Source of the DNA: Streptomyces polyasparticus
GTDB taxonomy: Bacteria > Actinomycetota > Actinomycetes > Streptomycetales > Streptomycetaceae
Direction of reading: 5' to 3'
Assembly: GCF_014493765.1 (NCBI RefSeq)
Contig: NZ_JACTVJ010000003.1
Coordinates: 124,001-188,000 of the forward strand
Length of the DNA stretch: 64,000 nt
The position numbers and the translations under genes are program-made. Position 1 is the first letter of the stretch. Each line of letters opens with the position of its first letter. Below, piece by piece: positions 9,991-17,975 of the stretch. The notes below the pieces were generated by a model, which saw only the letters and a program-made list of their open reading frames with translations, was not told where the DNA came from and searched no databases.

Positions 9991-10836
9991 GTGTTGACCC
10001 AGACGACCACCAGGGTCCTCGAACCCGGCGATCTCGACGCCGCGCTCGAGATCCTGGAGCGCGAGCCCGTGCACAACGCCTTCGTCACCAGCCGGGTCCA
10101 GGTCGCAGGCCTCGACCCCTGGCGCCTCGGCGGCGAGATGTGGGGCTGGTACGAGGGCGGCAGGCTCCGCTCGCTCTGCTACGCGGGCGCCAATCTCGTC
10201 CCCATCTGCGCGGGCCCCGAAGCCGTACGCGCCTTCGCCGACCGCGCCCGCCGCGCCGGCCGCCGCTGCTCCTCGATCGTCGGCCCCGCCGACTCCACCA
10301 CCCTGCTGTGGAAGCTCCTCGAGCCCAACTGGGGCCCGGCCAGGGAAGTCCGCGCCCACCAGCCCCTCATGGTCACGGACCGGATGCCCGAGGACATCAC
10401 CCCGAACCCGTACGTCCGCAGGATCCGTAAGGACGAAATGGACGTGATCATGCCGGCGTGCGTGGCCATGTTCACCGAGGAGGTCGGCGTCTCGCCGATG
10501 GCCGGCGACGGCGGCCTGCTCTACCAGGCGCGCGTCGCCGAACTCGTCGGCGCCGGACGGTCCTTCGCGCACATCGAGGGCGGCAAGGTCGTCTTCAAGG
10601 CCGAGATCGGCGCCGCGACCCCGACCGCCTGCCAGATCCAAGGCGTCTGGGTCGACCCCGCGTACCGCGGCCAGGGCCTGTCCGTCACGGGCATGGCGGC
10701 CGTCCTGCGCTATGCACTTGCCGACGTCGCCCCGGTCGTCAGCCTCTATGTCAACGACTACAACACGCCCGCGCGGGCCGCGTACCGCCGGGTCGGCTTC
10801 GAGGAAGTCGGCGCGTTCATGAGCGTCTTGTTCTGA
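9991..10836 (+). CDS. GNAT N-acetyltransferase with N-terminal DUF4081-like domain
   Basis: A 281-aa protein with two halves. The first ~140 residues (LEPGDLDAALEILERE, RVQVAGLDPWRLGGEMWGW) look like the DUF4081 domain that precedes many actinobacterial GNATs. The second half is a GNAT fold: the acetyl-CoA-binding region appears as GVWVDPAYRGQGLSVTGMAAV, followed by SLYVNDYNTPARAAYRRVGF. I chose GTG 9991, which gives MLTQTTTRVLEPGDL; a GAGG lies 13 bases upstream. A TACAGT at about 9943 may be the -10 element. The substrate is unknown. Confidence 0.85.
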   Translation: MLTQTTTRVLEPGDLDAALEILEREPVHNAFVTSRVQVAGLDPWRLGGEMWGWYEGGRLRSLCYAGANLVPICAGPEAVRAFADRARRAGRRCSSIVGPADSTTLLWKLLEPNWGPAREVRAHQPLMVTDRMPEDITPNPYVRRIRKDEMDVIMPACVAMFTEEVGVSPMAGDGGLLYQARVAELVGAGRSFAHIEGGKVVFKAEIGAATPTACQIQGVWVDPAYRGQGLSVTGMAAVLRYALADVAPVVSLYVNDYNTPARAAYRRVGFEEVGAFMSVLF

Positions 10837-10901
10837 GGCCTTCTCGGAGACCTGTTCCGAGACCTGCCCGGAGACCTGTTCTGACCACGCCCACCGGGCG
10901 T

Positions 10902-10907
10902 TAGGGT
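10902..10907 (+). promoter_or_regulatory. -10 element TAGGGT, possible leaderless start
   Basis: TAGGGT ends six bases before the ATG of the next gene, the spacing expected when transcription begins at the start codon. A weak -35 candidate, TTCTGA, lies 17 bases upstream. No ribosome site is visible before the ATG. Confidence 0.5.
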
Positions 10908-10913
10908 TCCCGC

Positions 10914-11456
10914 ATGACAGACGACGTCGTGATCGGGGCCCTCGACCTCGCGCTGCGGGTCGACGAGGCGCTGGCCGTACAGGCCCGGGCCTTCGGGCTG
11001 AGCGACGACGAGATCGCGGTACGCCGACAGATCGTGCTGCGCCACCTCGGCTACCCCGGCGCGAGAGCACTGGGCGCGACCACCCCCGACAACCGTCTCG
11101 TCGGTTTCGTCTACGGCATGCCCAACGACCGCAGCCACTGGTGGTCCACCGTCGTCGAACCGTATCTGCGCAGCCGCGGCCTGGACTTCTGGCTGGACGA
11201 CTCCTTCGTCATCACCGAACTCCACGTCGACCCCGGCCACCAGAACCAGGGCATCGGCCGCGCCCTGATCACCACGATCACCGACGCCGCCGCCCAGCCC
11301 CGCTCGATCCTCTCCGCGATCGACCGGGAGAGCCCGGCCCGCGGCCTGTACCGCTCCCTCGGCTACGAGGACCTGGCCCGCCAGGTCCTGTTCCCCAGCG
11401 CCCCGAAGCCGTACGCGGTGATGGGCGCCCCCCTGCCCCTGCGCAGAGCGCATTGA
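10914..11456 (+). CDS. GNAT family N-acetyltransferase
   Basis: A 180-aa single-domain [24 protein letters not shown] is the acetyl-CoA pyrophosphate-binding motif, with QNQGIGRA matching the family Q/R-x-x-G-x-G/A pattern. [16 protein letters not shown] is the usual C-terminal strand-helix. Nothing fixes the substrate. It follows another GNAT in the same direction, but the gap holds its own -10 element, so it may be transcribed separately, possibly leaderless. Confidence 0.87.
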   Translation: MTDDVVIGALDLALRVDEALAVQARAFGLSDDEIAVRRQIVLRHLGYPGARALGATTPDNRLVGFVYGMPNDRSHWWSTVVEPYLRSRGLDFWLDDSFVITELHVDPGHQNQGIGRALITTITDAAAQPRSILSAIDRESPARGLYRSLGYEDLARQVLFPSAPKPYAVMGAPLPLRRAH

Positions 11457-11583
11457 GCGCATTGAGCGCACCGGGCCTCACCGGGCGCAGGGGGCGAACC
11501 CCAAACCGATTACCGCCGACCGCCTGCCCCCGGCTAACCTCCAACGCACACACCACGAACAAAGCCCGCAGGAGAGCAGAACC

Positions 11584-13278
11584 ATGGCCCAGGTCACGCG
11601 CATGTCGAAGTTGATGATCAAGACACTGCGCGACGACCCGGCGGACGCCGAGGTCCTGAGCCACAAGCTGCTCGTCCGCGCCGGCTATGTCCGCCGTACC
11701 GCCGCCGGTGTCTGGTCCTGGCTGCCGCTCGGCCTGAAGGTGCTCTCCAACGTGGAGCGCGTCGTACGCGAGGAGATGGACGCCGTCGGCGCCCAGGAGG
11801 TGCTGCTCCCCGCGCTGCTTCCGCGTGAGCCGTACGAGGCGACCGGCCGCTGGGAGGAGTACGGCGCCGAGCTGTTCCGCCTCAAGGACCGCAAGGGCGC
11901 GGACTACCTGCTCGGCCCGACCCACGAGGAGATCTTCACCCAGCTGGTGAAGGACCAGTGCTCGTCCTACAAGGACCTGCCGGTCATCCTCTACCAGATC
12001 CAGACCAAGTACCGCGACGAGGCCCGTCCCCGCGCCGGTGTGCTGCGCGGCCGCGAGTTCCTGATGAAGGACTCGTACTCCTTCGACACCGCCGACGAGG
12101 GCCTCGCCGAGTCCTACGCGCTGCACCGCGCCGCGTACCAGCGGATCTTCGAGCGCCTCGGCCTCGACTACCGCATCTGCGCCGCGACCGCCGGCGCCAT
12201 GGGCGGCTCCAAGTCCGAGGAGTTCCTCGCCCCGGCCGCGGCCGGCGAGGACACCTTCGCCGACTGCCCGAACTGCGACTACGCGGCCAACACCGAGGCG
12301 ATCACGTACGCGCTCAAGCCGGTGGACGCCGAGGGCGTCGGTGCCGTCGAGGAGCTGGACACCCCGGACACCCCGACCATCGAGACCCTCGCCGCCCACC
12401 TCGGCGTCGAGGCCTCCGCGACCCTCAAGAACCTCCTGGTGAAGGTCGACGGCGAGATCTTCGCCATCGGTGTCCCCGGCGACCGCGAGGTCGACATGGA
12501 CAAGGTCGAGGCGCACTTCGCCCCGGCGCTCGTCGAGCTGGTGACGGCCGAGGACTTCGAGGGCCGCGACGATCTCGTACGGGGATACGTCGGCCCGCAG
12601 GGTCTGGAGAAGGTCACCTACCTCGCCGACCCGCGCATCGCCCCCGGCACCTCGTGGATCACGGGCGCCAACAAGGAGGGCAAGCACGCGAAGAACGTCG
12701 TCGCGGGCCGTGACTTCGAGGTCTCCGAGTACGTCGACGTCGTCGTGGTCCAGGAGGGCGACCCCTGCCCGTCCTGCGGCGCCGGCCTCAAGCTGGACCG
12801 GGCCATCGAGATCGGCCACATCTTCCAGCTCGGCCGCAAGTACGCCGACGCCTTCCAGCTCGACGTGCTCGGCCAGAACGGCAAGCCGGTCCGCGTCACG
12901 ATGGGCTCGTACGGCATCGGCATCTCGCGTGCCGTCGCCGCGCTCGCCGAGCAGTCGGCCGACGACAAGGGCCTGGTCTGGGCCGCAGAGGTGGCCCCGG
13001 CCGACGTGCACGTGGTCGCCGCGGGCAAGGCCGCCCAGATCGAGCTGGCCCTCGAGGTCTCCGAGCAGCTCAAGGCCAAGGGCCTGCGGGTTCTGGTGGA
13101 CGACCGCGCGGGCGTCTCGCCGGGCGTGAAGTTCACGGACGCCGAGCTGATCGGCGTCCCGAAGATCCTGGTCGCGGGCCGCCGTACGGCCGAGGGCGTC
13201 GTCGAGCTGAAGGACCGCCGCACGGGCGAGCGCGAGGAGCTGCCGGTGGCGGAGGCCGTGGCACGCCTGGTGGGCTGA
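11584..13278 (+). CDS. proS: Prolyl-tRNA synthetase, bacterial type with editing domain
   Basis: Charges tRNA-Pro in the cytoplasm. The 564-aa length and layout match the bacterial (ProS type) enzyme. Class II motif 1 lies in [13 protein letters not shown], motif 2 in [19 protein letters not shown] and motif 3 in [14 protein letters not shown]. Between motifs 2 and 3, about residues 230-390, lies an INS/YbaK-like editing insertion, which clears mischarged Ala-tRNA-Pro. The C-terminal anticodon-binding domain ends the protein. AGGAGAG lies eight to ten bases before the ATG. A very strong hairpin follows the gene. Confidence 0.96.
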   Translation: MAQVTRMSKLMIKTLRDDPADAEVLSHKLLVRAGYVRRTAAGVWSWLPLGLKVLSNVERVVREEMDAVGAQEVLLPALLPREPYEATGRWEEYGAELFRLKDRKGADYLLGPTHEEIFTQLVKDQCSSYKDLPVILYQIQTKYRDEARPRAGVLRGREFLMKDSYSFDTADEGLAESYALHRAAYQRIFERLGLDYRICAATAGAMGGSKSEEFLAPAAAGEDTFADCPNCDYAANTEAITYALKPVDAEGVGAVEELDTPDTPTIETLAAHLGVEASATLKNLLVKVDGEIFAIGVPGDREVDMDKVEAHFAPALVELVTAEDFEGRDDLVRGYVGPQGLEKVTYLADPRIAPGTSWITGANKEGKHAKNVVAGRDFEVSEYVDVVVVQEGDPCPSCGAGLKLDRAIEIGHIFQLGRKYADAFQLDVLGQNGKPVRVTMGSYGIGISRAVAALAEQSADDKGLVWAAEVAPADVHVVAAGKAAQIELALEVSEQLKAKGLRVLVDDRAGVSPGVKFTDAELIGVPKILVAGRRTAEGVVELKDRRTGEREELPVAEAVARLVG

Positions 13279-13346
13279 GGCCGCGCCGCCGGCGGGTGAC
13301 CGAACGGCACTGGCGGACGACCGCAGGGCGCCGCCGAAGGATGACC

Positions 13347-13397
13347 GAAGGGGCGGGCCCGGCCGGCACATCGCGTGCCGGCCGGGCCCGCCCCTTC
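13347..13397. terminator. Bidirectional terminator between proS and the APH-like gene
   Basis: A perfect 23-bp stem (13347-13369 with 13375-13397) with a 5-base loop ATCGC sits between two convergent genes. It is the strongest hairpin I found in the window. Confidence 0.88.
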
Positions 13398-13516
13398 GCC
13401 GTCCTGTCCGGTCCGTGCGCCGCCGCTGTTGTCAGTGGGCGCCGATAGCCTGGAAAGGGCTTCGGCCCCCGGGCGGGAGGGGGCTGCCCGCACACGAAGG
13501 CGCCCCCCCCAACCAC

Positions 13517-14419
13517 CTACAACCAGGCCGCGAACTCCAACAACAACTCCGAGTCCGCCACCCGCCCGACCCGCCGCGCCCGCACCCCGGACTCCACCGC
13601 CCGGAACAGCGTCCAGCCGCGCAGCCGTGCCGCGTCCACGTCGAGGGACTCCGCCAGGCGCTTGACGCGGCGGCGGGTGATCGACGAACCCGACGGCGAG
13701 CCGACCACGTCCTCGACCCGGTCGCGTACGAGCCGGGCCAGATCGAAGGCGCACTCGCCGACCACCGGGTCCGGACCGACCGCGAGCCACGGCAGCCGCT
13801 CCGCCGAGAGCACCTTGCTCTGCCGGAACGTGCCGTGCAGGAGCCGCTCCTCGGGCGGCGTGGCCAGGAGCTCGTCGCGCGCGGCCAGGGCCTCCGTGAC
13901 CAGCGGCTCCACCGGATCCCCTGCCGTCAGCGAGGCGCGCATCGCCTCGGCCTGCCGCCCGGTGCGCTCCGCCACGGTCTCGAAGGGGAACGCCGGCGGC
14001 TCCACCCACAGACGCCGCAGCGCCCCGGCGGCCTCCAGCATCGACTTGGCCTCGGGCAGCGAACGTACCGACATATCGGCATGGAGACGTTCGAGCAGCA
14101 TCCCGCAGGCCGCCTGGTCCGCCGGGCTCAGCAGCCGCGCGGCGCCATGGCCGTCCCAGTGCGCGAGCGCCGCGGCCTCCGCCGCGGGACGCGATCCGGG
14201 CGGCGCCAGCTTGAGCGCCGCGGGTGTGCCCGCGGCATCCCGTACGAGCGCCACCAGACTCGAGCGGCCACCCGGCAACTGCAGCCGCTCCACGGTGAGT
14301 CCGCCCTCGGAGACGGCTGTCTCCAGAAGCCGCGGCAGTGCGTCGAGCCAGCCGTCGTCGGCCTCACGGACACTCTCGCCGAGCGCCCGTACCAGCCGTG
14401 TCGGCGCTTCGAAAGCCAT
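13517..14419 (-). CDS. APH-like phosphotransferase-fold protein, probably inactive
   Basis: A 300-aa protein with the layout of the aminoglycoside/hydroxyurea phosphotransferase family (APH(6)/Hur). The region LLHGTFRQSKVL aligns with the family HGDLHxxNVL motif, and AVGPDPVVGECAFDLA with IDPKGLVGDPAYDLA. The catalytic Asp is Thr and the metal-ligand Asn is Lys, while the later DP and DLA are kept. That pattern suggests a fold retained for binding rather than kinase activity. It converges on proS and has no clear operon partner. Low-level drug resistance is possible but unlikely given the lost residues. Confidence 0.7.
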   Translation of the reverse strand: MAFEAPTRLVRALGESVREADDGWLDALPRLLETAVSEGGLTVERLQLPGGRSSLVALVRDAAGTPAALKLAPPGSRPAAEAAALAHWDGHGAARLLSPADQAACGMLLERLHADMSVRSLPEAKSMLEAAGALRRLWVEPPAFPFETVAERTGRQAEAMRASLTAGDPVEPLVTEALAARDELLATPPEERLLHGTFRQSKVLSAERLPWLAVGPDPVVGECAFDLARLVRDRVEDVVGSPSGSSITRRRVKRLAESLDVDAARLRGWTLFRAVESGVRARRVGRVADSELLLEFAAWL

Positions 14420-14553
14420 GCGCCAGTGTGTCCTTTCGCCCTGCTGTCTGCGGCCCGCAGCCGCTCCTCAAGTCTGCGGTCTGCGCCCCGCACCCGCCGC
14501 CAGGGCCCTGGACGCAACGCCCGTCGAGCCCCGGCCGACCCCCTCGTCGGCCC

Positions 14554-15039
14554 TCAGGTCCGCGGCTTCGTCGCCGTCGCGCCCGCGGCCGGGTCCAACC
14601 GTTCCGCGAGACCAGGGAAGGCTACGCTGCCGCCCCGCCACCGCACCGCGCGGACCGCCGCCTCGCGCAGCACGTCCGCCGCGGCCCGCCGCCGTTCGCC
14701 CGCCGTGGCCCGTACGACATCGGCGTACACACCCGCGACCTTGTCCTCCAGCTCGGCCGCGAGCCGCGTCGCCGCAGCCGAGTCCGGCACCGGGAACGGC
14801 AGCGCATAGGCCGCCGCGGCCTGCTCCGGCAGCGCGCCGAGGTCGCGCAGCGTGCGCTGCAGCTCGTCGCGCCGCGAGCGGTGCGCGTCGTACGCCGACC
14901 GCGCCTCGTCCCTGCGCCCTTCGCGGATCCGCCCGCCGACGACCCCGTACCCGTAGACCGCGGCATGCTCGGCCCGCAGCGCCGCCTGGTACGCGGCGAT
15001 CTCCGCGGCCCTGTCGCTCTCGTCGCGCTCGTCGTTCAT
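14554..15039 (-). CDS. Ferritin-like DUF4439 protein
   Basis: A 161-aa, almost wholly helical protein. AALRAEHAAVYGYGVVG, YDAHRSRRDELQRTL and LEDKVAGVYADVVR give the Glu/His-bearing four-helix pattern of the ferritin-like DUF4439 family common in actinobacteria. Metal binding is inferred from the family, not shown. Its ATG overlaps the stop of the upstream Tat lipoprotein by four bases (ATGA), so the two are translated together and probably work together at the envelope. Confidence 0.8.
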   Translation of the reverse strand: MNDERDESDRAAEIAAYQAALRAEHAAVYGYGVVGGRIREGRRDEARSAYDAHRSRRDELQRTLRDLGALPEQAAAAYALPFPVPDSAAATRLAAELEDKVAGVYADVVRATAGERRRAAADVLREAAVRAVRWRGGSVAFPGLAERLDPAAGATATKPRT

Positions 15040-15563
15040 CGCCCCGCCTCGCTCAGCAGATACGCGTGTACGTCACCGGCGGCCGCGATCGACGCGAGCA
15101 GCCGGGCATCCTCGGCGGGCAGCTCCGCCAGCGCACCGCGCCGGCTCTTGGCCAGCGCCCGCTCGGCGTCGGCAAGCCGCCGCAGGGTCACCTTCTCGCC
15201 GAGCGGCGCCTGAACGGGCGCGCTGCGCGCGGGACTCGGGCTCGCCTTCGGTGCGCCGCCGAGCGCCTTCACATGGGCGAGCACGTTCGCACGCAGCGGT
15301 CCGAGCCGGTCCGTGAGCGCGGGATGCGCGGCGAGCGCGGCCTCGTACTCGGCGAGCAGCCCGGAGCTGTCCTTGGCGATCTGTGCCCGCACCTGCGCGG
15401 CGCTCGGCCTGCGGCCCGCGGCTCCGGACGAGCCGGTGTCCTCGCCGTCGTCCGAGCAGGCGGTGAGCAGTGCGGCACCCGCGGCCGTCACGGCCCCGGT
15501 CAGCAGACTCCTGCGGCGCGGCCCGGTACGGGCGGGCCGGGGGAGCGGTTCGTCGTACGGCAC
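15036..15563 (-). CDS. Predicted Tat lipoprotein, partner of the DUF4439 protein
   Basis: A 175-aa exported protein. The N-terminus has PRRRSLL, a twin-arginine-like motif, followed by a hydrophobic stretch and the lipobox LLTAC. The mature protein is Ala-rich and helical (AQVRAQIAKDSSGLLAEYEAAL) and resembles ferritin-like or cell-wall helical proteins. GTG 15563 was chosen because GAGGAC lies about seven bases upstream; the longer open frame has no support. It forms a two-gene operon with the DUF4439 gene and is divergent from rimP, sharing a 283-bp gap. Confidence 0.75.
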   Translation of the reverse strand: MPYDEPLPRPARTGPRRRSLLTGAVTAAGAALLTACSDDGEDTGSSGAAGRRPSAAQVRAQIAKDSSGLLAEYEAALAAHPALTDRLGPLRANVLAHVKALGGAPKASPSPARSAPVQAPLGEKVTLRRLADAERALAKSRRGALAELPAEDARLLASIAAAGDVHAYLLSEAGR

Positions 15564-15846
15564 GGCGGACGTCCTCGGGGCGGTCAAGGGGCACGGTGGT
15601 GGTCCCCGGGGAACGGGGCAGTGATCACCGTACCCGCGCAAGGGTTCGGGAACGGTGAGCGGGACACCCCACGGCGCCGTGATGCGCCCGACTGCGCCCC
15701 GATGCCGCCCCGCGGGGGCCGCGCGGCACGCATCGCGGCGGCGGTGACCGGCGACGGGCGGGCGGCAACACCCCGCGCGACCGGATACCCTTTGACCTGA
15801 CACGCGAGAAACCCACAACAGCACACGCGGCCGAGGAGTCACCCGG

Positions 15847-16377
15847 ATGAGCACCACCCAGAGCGAGAGGCTGCGCGGTCTGCTTGAACCGCTCGTCGGC
15901 GCCAAGGATCTGGATCTCGAAGAGATCACTGTGACTCCCGCCGGTAAGCGTCGTGTGCTGCGTGTCGTGGTCGACTCCGACGAAGGCGTCCAGCTGGACA
16001 CCTGTGCCGAGCTGAGCCGTGAGATCTCCGAGAAGCTGGACGAGACCGACGCCATGGGCAATGGCGAGTACGTCCTCGAGGTCACCTCTCCCGGAGCCGA
16101 CCGCCCCCTCACCGAGCACCGCCACTATGTGCGTGCGACCGGCCGCCTCGTGAAGTTCCAGCTGACCGAGGGCGGCGAGCTGATCGCGCGCATCCTCGGC
16201 GTGGACGAGGAGGGCCTCGACCTCGAGGTCCCGGGGGTGAAGGGCCGCAAGCCCACCTCCCGCCGTATCGCTTTCGACTCCGTCGCCAAGGCGCGGGTGG
16301 AGATCGAGTTCAACCGCAAGAGCAAGAACGAATCCGACGTAGACGTAGCAGACGTAGACGCAGAGAAGGAGGCGTAG
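15847..16377 (+). CDS. rimP: Ribosome maturation factor RimP
   Basis: Needed for 30S subunit maturation. The 176-aa protein has the RimP N-terminal domain ([19 protein letters not shown]), the [16 protein letters not shown] signature near residues 75-92, and the SH3-like C-terminal domain. It ends in an acidic D/V-rich tail. GAGGAG stands eight bases before the ATG. It is the first gene of the rimP-nusA run, with nusA starting two bases after its stop. Confidence 0.95.
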   Translation: MSTTQSERLRGLLEPLVGAKDLDLEEITVTPAGKRRVLRVVVDSDEGVQLDTCAELSREISEKLDETDAMGNGEYVLEVTSPGADRPLTEHRHYVRATGRLVKFQLTEGGELIARILGVDEEGLDLEVPGVKGRKPTSRRIAFDSVAKARVEIEFNRKSKNESDVDVADVDAEKEA

Positions 16378-16379
16378 CC

Positions 16380-17366
16380 GTGGACATCGACATGAGTGCC
16401 CTGCGGGGTCTGGTCCGGGAGAAGGAGATCTCCTTCGACCTCCTCGTCGAGGCGATCGAATCGGCCCTCCTGATCGCCTACCACCGCACCGAAGGCAGCC
16501 GCCGCCGGGCGCGTGTGGAACTCGACAAGAACACCGGCCATGTGACGGTGTGGGCGAAGGAAGACGCCGAGGACCTCGAAGAGGGCCAGGAGGCGCGCGA
16601 GTTCGACGACACCCCCTCGGGCTTCGGCCGGATCGCCGCGACCACCGCGAAGCAGGTCATCCTGCAGCGGCTGCGCGACGCCGAGGACGACGCCACGATG
16701 GGCGAGTACGCCGGCCGCGAGGGCGACATCGTCACGGGCGTGGTCCAGCAGGGCCGCGACCCGAAGAATGTCCTTGTCGACATCGGCAAGCTCGAGGCCA
16801 TCCTGCCGGTGCAGGAGCAGGTCCCGGGCGAGGAGTACCCGCACGGCCAGCGGCTGCGCTCGTACGTGGTGCGCGTGGCCAAGGGTGTGCGCGGCCCGTC
16901 CGTGACGCTCTCGCGCACGCACCCCAACCTGGTCAAGAAGCTCTTCGCGCTGGAGGTCCCCGAGATCGCCGACGGTTCCGTCGAGATCTCCGCGATCGCC
17001 CGCGAGGCCGGCCACCGCACCAAGATCGCCGTACGGTCGACGCGCTCCGGTCTGAACGCCAAGGGTGCCTGCATCGGCCCGATGGGCGGCCGCGTGCGCA
17101 ATGTCATGGCCGAGCTCGGCGGCGAGAAGATCGACATCGTGGACTGGTCCGACGACCCGGCCGAGATGGTGGCCAACGCGCTCTCGCCGGCGCGGGTCTC
17201 CAAGGTCGAGATCGTGGACCTCGCGGCCCGTTCGGCCCGTGTGACGGTCCCCGACTACCAGCTCTCGCTGGCCATCGGCAAGGAGGGCCAGAACGCCCGC
17301 CTCGCCGCACGGCTGACCGGCTGGCGGATCGACATCCGGCCGGACACGGAGCAGGCCGGGGAATAG
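16380..17366 (+). CDS. nusA: Transcription termination/antitermination factor NusA
   Basis: Binds RNA polymerase and nascent RNA to modulate pausing, termination and antitermination. At 328 aa it is the short actinobacterial form: N-terminal polymerase-binding domain, S1 domain ([20 protein letters not shown], about residues 115-180), then two KH domains ([11 protein letters not shown] and [15 protein letters not shown]), with no acidic C-terminal repeats. The GTG start has AAGGAGG upstream, lying within the end of rimP. Confidence 0.96.
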   Translation: MDIDMSALRGLVREKEISFDLLVEAIESALLIAYHRTEGSRRRARVELDKNTGHVTVWAKEDAEDLEEGQEAREFDDTPSGFGRIAATTAKQVILQRLRDAEDDATMGEYAGREGDIVTGVVQQGRDPKNVLVDIGKLEAILPVQEQVPGEEYPHGQRLRSYVVRVAKGVRGPSVTLSRTHPNLVKKLFALEVPEIADGSVEISAIAREAGHRTKIAVRSTRSGLNAKGACIGPMGGRVRNVMAELGGEKIDIVDWSDDPAEMVANALSPARVSKVEIVDLAARSARVTVPDYQLSLAIGKEGQNARLAARLTGWRIDIRPDTEQAGE

Positions 17367-17435
17367 CGAAGGGGGTGCGGGAGCGTTGAGCTCCCGTGCC
17401 CTCGGCCGGTTGTGGCACGTGGCCCCGGCCGATCA

Positions 17436-17477
17436 CGGCGCAAAGATCGCGCCGACGGCGGCGCAAAGATCGCGCCG
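17436..17477. repeat. Pair of 19-bp direct repeats, each a small palindrome
   Basis: Identical 19-mers at 17436-17454 and 17459-17477, each with GGCGC and GCGCC arms around AAAGATC. They lie in the nusA-ylxR gap and could be operator-like sites or a transcript structure. Confidence 0.7.
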
Positions 17478-17537
17478 TATTTGAAGCGCTCAGTCATTCG
17501 AATCTTGCCCCGAAGGGGTGAGGTCGGTGCGGGGAGG

Positions 17538-17543
17538 TAGACT
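17538..17543 (+). promoter_or_regulatory. -10 element TAGACT directly before ylxR, possible leaderless start
   Basis: TAGACT ends five bases before the ATG, which suits transcription starting at or next to the start codon. No clear -35 was found. GGGGAGG also stands eleven bases upstream of the ATG, so an ordinary leader remains possible. Confidence 0.4.
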
Positions 17544-17548
17544 TAACG

Positions 17549-17827
17549 ATGTCTGGCCGGACGCACGCCCGCGCCTGCCCTGAGCGAACCTGTGTGGGAT
17601 GCCGGGAGCGAGCGGCCAAGCGCGATCTGCTGCGGACCGTGTTGATCGAGGGCGCATGTGCCCCCGACCCGCGCGGTACGCTGCCCGGCCGGGGTGCGTA
17701 TGTACACCCCGCCCTGGTCTGTATCGACACGGCGGTCCGCCGCCGGGCGTTCCCGAGGGCGCTGCGCGCCGAGGGACCGCTCGACACCGCGGCCCTGCGC
17801 CGGTATGTCGAGCAGGCGCAACCGTAA
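17549..17827 (+). CDS. ylxR: YlxR family RNA-binding protein
   Basis: A small (92 aa) protein always found between nusA and infB. TCVGCRERAAKRDLLR and GRGAYVHP are the family signatures, the second forming the basic RNA-binding face. In other bacteria this family has been linked to RNase P and to gene regulation; the role here is inferred. The ATG is supported by the family N-terminus (ARACPERTCVGC). A -10-like element immediately precedes it. Confidence 0.92.
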   Translation: MSGRTHARACPERTCVGCRERAAKRDLLRTVLIEGACAPDPRGTLPGRGAYVHPALVCIDTAVRRRAFPRALRAEGPLDTAALRRYVEQAQP

Positions 17828-17895
17828 GAAGACGTGCCGCACGGAGCCCCGTGCGGTCTAGGTACCCCGCGAGTTGGAAGTAGGTCGAGATTGCG

Positions 17896-17938
17896 ATGAG
17901 CACTCGATGAGCACGCGATGAGTACGCCCATGAAGTAG
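17896..17938 (+). promoter_or_regulatory. Three overlapping micro-ORFs in the infB leader (11-bp tandem repeat)
   Basis: Three tiny frames overlap through ATGA: 17896-17910 and 17907-17921 both encode MSTR, and 17918-17938 encodes MSTPMK. They come from an 11-bp tandem repeat (CGATGAGCACG). They lie 38 bases upstream of the infB start, just before a hairpin and its ribosome site, where they could couple or attenuate translation. Function is unproven. Confidence 0.5.
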
Positions 17939-17942
17939 CGAC

Positions 17943-17962
17943 GGTCCGGCGTAACCCGGACC
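17943..17962 (+). promoter_or_regulatory. Hairpin just before the infB ribosome site
   Basis: A 7-bp stem (GGTCCGG/CCGGACC) with a 6-base loop ends two bases before the AAAGGAG of infB. It could influence ribosome access. Confidence 0.45.
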
Positions 17963-17975
17963 TAAAAGGAGCGAA

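Noticed and set aside
11457-11583. T-box leader before proS
   Set aside because: The gap is only 127 bases and shows no T-box consensus or antiterminator structure.
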